Shown here: positions 1-5,108 of the stretch, one piece after another | How positions within the stretch are numbered: position 1 is the first letter of the stretch | How the letters are laid out: each line of letters opens with the position of its first letter | Origin: Spirochaetales bacterium | Lineage (GTDB): Bacteria > Spirochaetota > Spirochaetia > Sphaerochaetales > Sphaerochaetaceae | Direction of reading: 5' to 3' | Length of the DNA: 9,501 bases | NCBI GenBank assembly: GCA_012519125.1 | Contig: JAAYQY010000075.1 | Location: 1 to 9,501, forward strand | Made by a program: the position numbers and the translations under genes | Notes under the pieces: model-generated | The model's database searches: none | The model's input: only the letters and a program-made list of their open reading frames with translations | What the model was told of the DNA's origin: nothing

Positions 1-1
1 C

Positions 2-154
2 TCGGAACTGCTCATCCAACTCTCCAACCAAGGGAGCATCTCCATTCGCTCAGAAACCATACAGTCGGTCACCTATCGTTGGTACCTTGACGGGGATCTG
101 CTGGATGAGGAACAGAATGCAAGTGGGGAAACCCGCATCACCATCGGCCTATAA
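2..154 (+). CDS. 3' end of an unidentified, probably exported or lipoprotein-like protein (partial)
   Basis: An open frame enters from the left edge and ends at TAA 152-154, giving the last 50 residues of a protein. Codon third positions are mostly G or C, as in the genes nearby, which supports real coding. The tail contains a YRWYLDG sequence followed by a short beta-rich segment ending in TRITIGL. WYxDG motifs of this kind are common in Ig-like or PKD-like domains of spirochaete surface lipoproteins, so an exported protein is a reasonable inference, but the fold cannot be established from 50 residues. The gene converges on the oxidoreductase gene and the two overlap by 6 bp at their stop codons, leaving no room for a terminator between them. 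The start, signal peptide and overall length lie outside the window. Confidence 0.6.
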   Translation, partial: SELLIQLSNQGSISIRSETIQSVTYRWYLDGDLLDEEQNASGETRITIGL

Positions 155-1540
155 CCTGCCTGAGTCAACCAATTGCTTCTGCTTTGCTATGTAGAGGGGT
201 TTCATGCGCTTGTATGCCTCAAGGCGCACCGGCTTGAAGAGGAATGCGAAGCCCATGACCAGGTTGAACAGCTGATTGCCCAACCTGCGCTGGGGAAAGT
301 CATACAGCTTCCGCTGCTTGTAGAAGCGGTGGTCGTCACGAACCACTCCACGCATCCCATAGATCAGGTCGCGGAATATCTTCATGCCCCCGATTCCCAG
401 GAAGTTCGCTCCCTTCTGAAAGTGAGCGCGGGCACTTCTGTCCAACCGAAGCGCGGTCTCAGCAATAAGGGCTTCGAGCTGCTGATCAATACAGAGATCA
501 TCACTAATTACCCCTACCGAATTCTCTCTTCCCACCATATCCTTGCCCTCAAGGAATTGGCGCACATAGGGAAGTTGGTCCAACGGACCGGAAACCAGGT
601 AACAGGTATGCTTGCCCATCATGCTGGTGCGGTGCCCATTGGAGAAGGTACGGTCAAGGAAGAGCTTCCACACGGGTTTCAGATACCGACCTTCAAGATT
701 CATGGCATGCACCAGGACATCACAGGAGTTGACCAGATTCTGATAGAACGCCTGAAAGCCATCCTTTCGGTCACACTCACCGACCAATTCGCACCTCAGG
801 CACCCTTGGCAGGCCCCTTCATAGGGAAACGTATTGATGTCGACCACCTCCACCTGGTTGGGATAGGAAGCGAGAAAAACCTTGATCATCGCAGACAGGT
901 TTCCCTCCCCACCCACCTCATCGGTGAGCAATACGGTACGAAGGTCCCCACGCTTTTCACCCTGGGATGCGGATGGTTGGGGTTTGAAGGGAACAAAGTC
1001 TTCTACGAGATCCTTGCTCTGTCGGATAACGGGAAGACGATGAAGGCAGGTATGATGGAACTCCTCCATGAAGAACCGCAGGCTTTGGCGGTAAGTTGGA
1101 TTCATGAGATCCTTGTCATCTACACTCAGCCCTTCCATGAAGTGCATCCCAAGGTCCTCACACGTAGCTTGCAGCCAGTGCTGGGCAAGGTGGTCGTAGT
1201 AATGGAAACAGCTCATGATGCTTGTCGCGTACTTGCCGACGAATAGTGAAGCCCTCCCCTCCTGCTCTATGAGCTGGAGGAACCGGAGCAGTTGGTAGGG
1301 CACCAGCATGGTATAGACAGGAGTAGCCCAGAGTACAGCCTCACACTGCTCTATCAGATCAAGGGATGCATGGAACCACGTGTGGTCAAAATCAGTATCA
1401 GTAAGTTCTTCTCCGACATACAACACCTCCCACACTACATCTTTTTCATGCATCATCAGATAGCGTGCATACTGCAGGGTAAGGCTGTATTCACCTTTTG
1501 GGCTTGCGTTGATGATGACCATCTTGGTGGGTTGAGCCAA
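149..1540 (-). CDS. Tandem flavodoxin-fold NAD(P)H-dependent FMN reductase / iron-sulfur flavoprotein-like oxidoreductase
   Basis: A 463-residue cytoplasmic protein with two flavodoxin-like halves. The first (about 5-170) opens with beta1-VIINASPKGEYS, the phosphate-binding loop of the FMN_red/flavodoxin_2 families, and has ATPVYTMLVP at 72-81, where these families have the PVYW-type flavin loop. The second (about 200-375) has LLTDEVGGEGNLS at the phosphate-loop position and a cysteine cluster C244-x2-C247-x2-C250-x5-C256 followed by D260, the pattern seen in iron-sulfur flavoproteins and their NAD(P)H-dependent relatives. Usual members are 180-280 residues with one such domain, so this is a duplication or fusion with a basic C-terminal extension (about 380-463). 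The start is TTG: a perfect AAGGAGG lies 6 bases upstream and the next in-frame ATG would cut into beta1. The gene is transcribed alone, divergently from the diguanylate cyclase gene. The substrate is unknown, and whether the cysteines bind a cluster is inference. Confidence 0.85.
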   Translation of the reverse strand: MAQPTKMVIINASPKGEYSLTLQYARYLMMHEKDVVWEVLYVGEELTDTDFDHTWFHASLDLIEQCEAVLWATPVYTMLVPYQLLRFLQLIEQEGRASLFVGKYATSIMSCFHYYDHLAQHWLQATCEDLGMHFMEGLSVDDKDLMNPTYRQSLRFFMEEFHHTCLHRLPVIRQSKDLVEDFVPFKPQPSASQGEKRGDLRTVLLTDEVGGEGNLSAMIKVFLASYPNQVEVVDINTFPYEGACQGCLRCELVGECDRKDGFQAFYQNLVNSCDVLVHAMNLEGRYLKPVWKLFLDRTFSNGHRTSMMGKHTCYLVSGPLDQLPYVRQFLEGKDMVGRENSVGVISDDLCIDQQLEALIAETALRLDRSARAHFQKGANFLGIGGMKIFRDLIYGMRGVVRDDHRFYKQRKLYDFPQRRLGNQLFNLVMGFAFLFKPVRLEAYKRMKPLYIAKQKQLVDSGRL

Positions 1541-1546
1541 AGCTGA

Positions 1547-1553
1547 CCTCCTT
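1547..1553 (-). promoter_or_regulatory. Ribosome binding site fixing the TTG start of the flavoprotein
   Basis: The minus strand reads AAGGAGG, an essentially perfect Shine-Dalgarno, 6 bases before TTG at 1540-1538. This makes the rare TTG the real start. Confidence 0.8.
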
Positions 1554-1576
1554 AAAAGACTGGGTGCTATGCTCAG

Positions 1577-1604
1577 CGTATGCTCCCCCCAATGTGCTCG
1601 TCAA
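1577..1604 (-). promoter_or_regulatory. Possible sigma70-type promoter for the flavoprotein gene
   Basis: On the minus strand TTGACG (1604-1599, 5 of 6 matches to the -35 consensus) is followed after 16 bp by CATACG (1582-1577), a poor -10 match. The good -35 and its position about 60 bp upstream of the start support it; the weak -10 could mean an activator is needed or that another hexamer is used. The -10 lies within a repeated heptamer described in the findings. Confidence 0.3.
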
Positions 1605-1661
1605 CAAGAATAATCGGCATCGGCATAGTTTTCCAAATGCATCGAGAGGGGGCCTTTCTTA

Positions 1662-1690
1662 GTGACAAGCTCATAGTTCTCCGTTATAAG
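1662..1690 (+). promoter_or_regulatory. Sigma70-type promoter for the diguanylate cyclase gene
   Basis: GTGACA (1662-1667) and TATAAG (1685-1690) are separated by exactly 17 bp, with 5 of 6 matches at both hexamers. The predicted transcription start is near 1697, giving a 5' leader of about 60 bases before the ATG at 1758. No other rightward promoter of similar quality is visible in this divergent region. Confidence 0.6.
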
Positions 1691-1706
1691 TAGATAACAG
1701 GGAATC

Positions 1707-1748
1707 ATGAAGAGCGCTTTGTGGTTGCTCCGCTTCTCCAACGGTTGA
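1707..1748 (+). other. Possible 13-codon leader ORF ahead of the diguanylate cyclase gene
   Basis: Within the predicted mRNA leader, ATG 1707 opens a 13-codon frame (MKSALWLLRFSNG) ending at TGA 1746-1748. It is in the same reading frame as the downstream cyclase gene, and its stop overlaps the GAGG that serves as the cyclase ribosome binding site. A GGGA lies only 3-4 bases before the ATG, so initiation would be weak. It could couple translation to the cyclase or be chance; no codon bias towards a particular amino acid is seen. Confidence 0.25.
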
Positions 1749-1757
1749 GGTTTGTCT

Positions 1758-2909
1758 ATGTGGTTTGTGCTCCACTCCATTGCTTGGAAACGTAAACTCT
1801 TCCTGTTGCTCATCGTCTTGGTGAGCCTTGCGGTCGTGTTTCCTGCCCTCTATACCGTGCAACGGGCCAAACAGACGATGATTGAGGAGACCCAGGCGAA
1901 GGCTCTGGATATTGCCGGCACTATCTCCGCCTTCCTGACCAACGATATTGAACGGTATCGCATGCTCTCCCAGACTGCGGACCTTGTCAGCGGGACTGCG
2001 GAGTACCGGTACTACGAACAGATGACCTCCATCTTCCGTTCGATCAAGGATTCGAGTGATGTCGCTTTCATCTTCACCACCAAGTACATCGATGAGCAGA
2101 CCGATGCCTATGTCCTGGATGGAGAGGATCCGGAGAGTGACCTGTTCTCACCCTTCGGAAGCATCGATACGATGAACCCCACTGAACTGTACACATTCCA
2201 GACTGGCTTGAGAGCAGTCAGCGATTTGGAGGATGACCCGAACTGGGGCGCCTACATCACTGCCTATGCCCCGATCAAGGATTGGCGTGACCACACCATC
2301 GTCGGAGTGGTGGGAGCCGATTACTCAGCAGATTACTTGCAGCTTCGCCATCAGCGGATCACCATCATCCTTATCTTTGGGTTTGCTTTTTTCATATTCG
2401 TCATCGCACTCTCCCTGTACACCATCATCCTGAGTATCTACAATCGGGCAAATATCGACGAACTCACCCAGTTGGGAAACAAGCGATCATTCAACCGTAC
2501 ACTCGCTGATATTGCCTCTGAGGCAAAAAAACACAGAAACTCATTCTCCTTGCTGATGCTGGATGTCGACCAATTCAAGGCGATCAACGACAGCCATGGG
2601 CACCTGACCGGAGACAAGGTTCTCAAGCATATTGCCAAAACCCTGCAACTGGGACTTGCTTGGCCCAAAGGCTGTTTCCGCTATGGCGGAGACGAGTTTG
2701 CCATCATACTTCCCGCCTGTGACCTCCAACAAGCGTATAAGGTCAAGCAAGAGTTGCAGGAAGAAGTGAAGGCTATCAACCTCGAAGAACTTGAGGGAAA
2801 ACCACTCTCGATCAGCATCGGAGTTGCCGAGGGTAGGGATGACATTGACCTTGAGGAATTGGTAAGCTGTGCGGACAAGGCGCTCTACGAGCAGAAACGA
2901 ACTCATTGA
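1758..2909 (+). CDS. Membrane-bound sensor diguanylate cyclase (Cache-like periplasmic domain, GGDEF)
   Basis: Predicted to make cyclic di-GMP from two GTP at the inner membrane in response to a periplasmic signal. With ATG 1758 as residue 1 (383 residues): TM1 about 14-35; extracytoplasmic domain about 38-196, whose layout (long helix, then a GAYITAYAPI and VVGADYS strand pair near the membrane) resembles single Cache sensors; TM2 about 200-226; GGDEF domain about 233-381. The catalytic domain is complete: DELTQLGNKRSF at its start, metal ligands in LDVDQFKAIND, GHLTGD, and an intact RYGGDEF signature at 308-314. The inhibitory I-site (RxxD, four residues before the signature Arg) is absent, being A-W-P-K. 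ATG 1758 is preferred because GAGG (1747-1750) sits 7 bases upstream, whereas TTG 1752 is too close to it and a TGA at 1746 blocks anything earlier. It is probably co-transcribed with the dehydrogenase 14 bp downstream. The ligand is unknown. Confidence 0.9.
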   Translation: MWFVLHSIAWKRKLFLLLIVLVSLAVVFPALYTVQRAKQTMIEETQAKALDIAGTISAFLTNDIERYRMLSQTADLVSGTAEYRYYEQMTSIFRSIKDSSDVAFIFTTKYIDEQTDAYVLDGEDPESDLFSPFGSIDTMNPTELYTFQTGLRAVSDLEDDPNWGAYITAYAPIKDWRDHTIVGVVGADYSADYLQLRHQRITIILIFGFAFFIFVIALSLYTIILSIYNRANIDELTQLGNKRSFNRTLADIASEAKKHRNSFSLLMLDVDQFKAINDSHGHLTGDKVLKHIAKTLQLGLAWPKGCFRYGGDEFAIILPACDLQQAYKVKQELQEEVKAINLEELEGKPLSISIGVAEGRDDIDLEELVSCADKALYEQKRTH

Positions 2910-2912
2910 ACC

Positions 2913-2917
2913 AAGGA
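2913..2917 (+). promoter_or_regulatory. Ribosome binding site deciding the GTG start of the dehydrogenase
   Basis: AAGGA lies 6 bases before GTG 2924. The longer alternative, TTG 2906 overlapping the cyclase stop, has no comparable sequence in front of it and would add six residues not typical of the family's N-terminal strand. Confidence 0.6.
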
Positions 2918-2923
2918 ATTGCC

Positions 2924-3889
2924 GTGAACTTACCATCCATACTCTTTCTCACCCATACCCACTTTCATCCCGACCAAGAGGAGATGCAGCAGCTTCTCGC
3001 CTCCTATCCCCAGATCAAGGTAACCACCCTGCGGGGCGCGACCTACACCAAGGAACAATTGGAACAAGCACACATCATCGTGGGCTTTCCCAAACCGGAG
3101 GATCTGATCCATGCCACAAGCCTGCGGTGGCTCCACACCCCCAGTGCAGGAGTCACGCAGTATGCCGACAAGGCACTCTATGCACGTGAAGATGTGCTTC
3201 TGACCAACAGCGTGGGCACCTACGGAAAGCAGATAGCTGACCATGTCATCGGCATGATCATCGCCTTCAACCACAACTTTCTCACCTACCACAAGCAGAT
3301 GGAGCAGAAACTGTGGAAGAACTACTTCCCCACCCATGACATCTGGGAGAGCACCCTCCTGATCGTAGGCCTTGGGGATATCGGGACCAACCTTGCAAAA
3401 CGGGCCAAAGCCCATGGCATGCGGGTTGTGGCTGTCAAGCGTACTGCAACCGAGAAACCTGCCTTCGTCGACATTCTGGGGACCATCGACGAATTGGACA
3501 CACTGCTCGGCCAGGCGGACTACCTTGCCCTCTGCCCCGCCTACACCAAGGAAACCGAGCACCTGATCGATGCGAAGAGACTTTCCCTTCTGAAGAGCTC
3601 GGCTTACCTGATCAACGTGGGCAGGGGGGCCTTGGTGGATGAAGAGGCCCTCATCGAGGCATTGGAAACCAGGCAACTGGCAGGAGCGGGCCTCGATGTC
3701 ACCCAGCTGGAGCCGCTTCCTCCCGAAAGCAAGCTCTGGAGTCTGGACAACGTGTTCATCACCCCCCATGCAAGCGGTCTCTCCCCCAGTGACCCGCATC
3801 AGGTGTTTTCCCTCTTCCTGACCAACCTGGAGAGGTATCTCAACGGAAAACAGATGCAGAATATCGTGGATTTCCAGAGAAATTATTAA
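2924..3889 (+). CDS. D-isomer-specific 2-hydroxyacid dehydrogenase
   Basis: A 321-residue cytoplasmic NAD(P)-dependent oxidoreductase that interconverts a 2-keto acid and a D-2-hydroxy acid; the length is normal for the family. With GTG 2924 as residue 1: an N-terminal substrate-binding lobe with LRWLHTPSAGVTQY (family substrate loop), then the Rossmann nucleotide fold with GLGDIG at 149-154. The catalytic triad of the family is present: Arg in NVGRGALVDEEAL (R234), Glu in TQLEPLP (E263) and His in ITPHASG (H282). At the end of the second Rossmann strand, where NAD-specific enzymes have Asp, there is VKRT (K172-R173), which by analogy with GhrA/GRHPR-like enzymes suggests preference for NADP(H). 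The gene lies 14 bp after the cyclase gene and is probably translated from the same mRNA, though no metabolic link to c-di-GMP is evident. The substrate (glyoxylate, hydroxypyruvate, phenylpyruvate or other) cannot be read from the sequence. Confidence 0.9.
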   Translation: MNLPSILFLTHTHFHPDQEEMQQLLASYPQIKVTTLRGATYTKEQLEQAHIIVGFPKPEDLIHATSLRWLHTPSAGVTQYADKALYAREDVLLTNSVGTYGKQIADHVIGMIIAFNHNFLTYHKQMEQKLWKNYFPTHDIWESTLLIVGLGDIGTNLAKRAKAHGMRVVAVKRTATEKPAFVDILGTIDELDTLLGQADYLALCPAYTKETEHLIDAKRLSLLKSSAYLINVGRGALVDEEALIEALETRQLAGAGLDVTQLEPLPPESKLWSLDNVFITPHASGLSPSDPHQVFSLFLTNLERYLNGKQMQNIVDFQRNY

Positions 3890-3904
3890 GCAATTTTCAA
3901 TCCC

Positions 3905-3910
3905 TATAAA
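3905..3910 (+). promoter_or_regulatory. Possible -10 element in the AT-rich gap before the HD-GYP gene
   Basis: TATAAA (5 of 6 matches) lies in the 121-bp gap 3890-4010, the most AT-rich stretch of the window. The sequence 17 bp upstream of it (ATTATT) is a poor -35 match, and no better pair was found. The AT-rich gap itself suggests a separate promoter for the HD-GYP/kinase pair. Confidence 0.2.
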
Positions 3911-3963
3911 AATACTTTTGTTTTGTATTTCTTGGAGAATCTGCACCTTATGTTGCTTTACTT

Positions 3964-3984
3964 GCCTACCTACCGATGGTAGGC
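3964..3984 (+). repeat. Nested inverted repeat upstream of the HD-GYP gene
   Basis: Two perfect 6-bp inverted repeats share the same 21 bases: GCCTAC...GTAGGC (3964-3969 / 3979-3984, 9-base loop) and CCTACC-GAT-GGTAGG (3969-3974 / 3978-3983, 3-base loop). The ambiguity arises from the tandem CCTACCTACC. It ends 12 bases before the ribosome binding site, so it could be an operator or an mRNA hairpin affecting initiation. It is not followed by a T-run, which argues against an intrinsic terminator. Confidence 0.5.
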
Positions 3985-3996
3985 TGTAGCTATGCA

Positions 3997-4002
3997 AGGG
4001 GG
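3997..4002 (+). promoter_or_regulatory. Ribosome binding site favouring GTG 4011 for the HD-GYP gene
   Basis: AGGGGG lies 8 bases before GTG 4011. The earlier in-frame GTG at 4002 overlaps this element and so has no usable spacing. Confidence 0.5.
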
Positions 4003-4010
4003 TGGGCACT

Positions 4011-5069
4011 GTGGCGGTTATCCTGGCTATCGACGATTCCTTGACTGATCTTACCATGATCGAGTACATACTCTCCTCACACCAGGTCTTGGTTGCCCGT
4101 GATGGACAGGAAGGACTGAGCATGCTGAAAGAGCATCCTGAGACCGATCTCATCCTGCTTGACCTGCGGATGCCGGTGATGGATGGGTTTGCCTTCCTGG
4201 ACAAGATGGGCCCTCTTGGCATAGAGATTCCCGTAATCATCCTGACCAACAGCGAAGAGGTGGACAAGGAGATTCTGGGTCTGGACAAAGGGGCCATGGA
4301 CTTCATCCGCAAGCCGCTGAACTTCCAGGCGCTGCAGAAACGCATCGAGGTGCAGTTGCGTCTCAAACAGGCAACTGAGCAAATCCGGCAGCACAACCGC
4401 ATGCTTGAGGAGCAGGTGCAACAACGGACGGCTGAGATCCGCAAGACCAATGAGATTACCATCAATGCGTTGGTGCGGCTGTTGGAAATCCGCAATGTCG
4501 AATCCAGCGACCACTCCCGCCGCACCAAGGTCATGATGCAGCTGCTCTGTGAGGAGCTCCAGAAGCATCCCAAGGATGGATACCAATTATCGGAAAAGGA
4601 CATCCAGGAGTTGGTCGATACTGCTCCCCTGCACGATATCGGCAAGGTCGGCATCCCTGACAACATCCTGCTCAAACCCGGCAGGCTCGAACAGGCCGAG
4701 ATTGTCATCATGCGCGAGCATGTGCTCAAAGGGGTGGAAGCCCTCGACTACAGCACCGAGCCCAGTGATGCAAAGATCAGCTTCATTGAAACGGCACGGG
4801 AGCTCATTGCCAGCCATCATGAGTGGTTTGACGGTTCAGGCTATCCCAACGGACTTGACCATGACAAGATTCCTCTCTCCGGCCGCTTGATGGCTGTCAT
4901 CGATGTCTATGATGCCTTGACCAGCAAACGGGTATACAAGGAGGCAATGAGCCACCAAAAAGCCATAGAGGTGATGAGCAGTGAGGCAGAGCGCCATTTC
5001 GATCCGGTCATCTTCCAAGCGTTCCTCAAGATTTCCAATGCAATACAAGCAGCATTGAACAAGGACTGA
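4011..5069 (+). CDS. Response regulator with HD-GYP domain, predicted c-di-GMP phosphodiesterase
   Basis: A 352-residue cytoplasmic two-domain regulator. With GTG 4011 as residue 1: REC domain about 1-118 with acidic pocket D8-D9, phosphoacceptor D51 in LLDLRMPVMDG, conserved Thr in LTNSEE and K101 in IRKPL; a charged coiled-coil linker about 110-150; HD-GYP domain about 150-345. The metal-dependent phosphodiesterase residues are intact: an early His in SDHSRRT (H168), HDIGK (208-212), a His in MREHVLKG (H237), HHEWFDGSGYP (269-279) and a later Asp in VIDVYDALTS. The GYP loop is complete, which in characterised members goes with c-di-GMP hydrolysis to pGpG or GMP. This RpfG-like architecture is normally switched by phosphorylation. 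The kinase gene starts 9 bp downstream, so it is the obvious partner, and its HPt domain is a plausible phosphodonor (inference from gene order). The gene may have its own promoter in the AT-rich gap upstream. Confidence 0.92.
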   Translation: MAVILAIDDSLTDLTMIEYILSSHQVLVARDGQEGLSMLKEHPETDLILLDLRMPVMDGFAFLDKMGPLGIEIPVIILTNSEEVDKEILGLDKGAMDFIRKPLNFQALQKRIEVQLRLKQATEQIRQHNRMLEEQVQQRTAEIRKTNEITINALVRLLEIRNVESSDHSRRTKVMMQLLCEELQKHPKDGYQLSEKDIQELVDTAPLHDIGKVGIPDNILLKPGRLEQAEIVIMREHVLKGVEALDYSTEPSDAKISFIETARELIASHHEWFDGSGYPNGLDHDKIPLSGRLMAVIDVYDALTSKRVYKEAMSHQKAIEVMSSEAERHFDPVIFQAFLKISNAIQAALNKD

Positions 5070-5073
5070 GAGG
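5069..5073 (+). promoter_or_regulatory. Ribosome binding site for the interrupted kinase start at ATG 5079
   Basis: AGAGG, overlapping the HD-GYP stop codon, lies 5 bases before ATG 5079. It points to 5079 as the ancestral start of the kinase gene; none of TTG 5109, ATG 5118 or ATG 5136 has a comparable sequence upstream. Confidence 0.6.
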
Positions 5074-5078
5074 TATCC

Positions 5079-5102
5079 ATGAGAGCATTGAAACGCTTCT
5101 AG
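5079..5102 (+). pseudogene. Original 5' end of the kinase gene, closed by an in-frame TAG
   Basis: ATG 5079 starts MRALKRF and then meets TAG at 5100-5102. Reading on in the same frame gives LFLLLMLSLSCMLGAATGA, so together the two parts form a textbook signal peptide: basic n-region, hydrophobic h-region and small-residue c-region. The basic part is cut off from the hydrophobic part by one codon. A single base change (for example TAG to CAG, TGG, TTG or TAT) would restore the frame. Sequencing error, recent nonsense mutation and stop-and-restart translation cannot be told apart here. Confidence 0.65.
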
Positions 5103-5108
5103 CTGTTC

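Noticed and set aside
173..1246. A 357-codon open frame on the plus strand, antisense to the flavoprotein gene.
   Set aside because: The opposite strand encodes a protein with clear family motifs and a perfect Shine-Dalgarno; this frame has neither.
3964..4002. The string TACCGATGG, which resembles the 3' end of a GEMM-I c-di-GMP riboswitch, tempting in front of an HD-GYP gene.
   Set aside because: The conserved upstream core of GEMM-I (GCAAAGCC-type segment and the paired first helix) is absent from the preceding 75 bases and from the opposite strand, so the match is local coincidence.
2930..4729. A 599-codon open frame on the minus strand, antisense to the dehydrogenase and HD-GYP genes.
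   Set aside because: Its translation is Ser/Cys/Arg-rich, low-complexity and without recognisable domains, and it covers two clearly real plus-strand genes; it is a shadow caused by G/C-rich third positions.
5100..5102. TAG as a recoded (pyrrolysine-type) amber codon.
   Set aside because: No recoding signal or related genes are visible here, and the position inside a signal peptide is an unlikely place for a special residue; mutation, sequencing error or restart is simpler.
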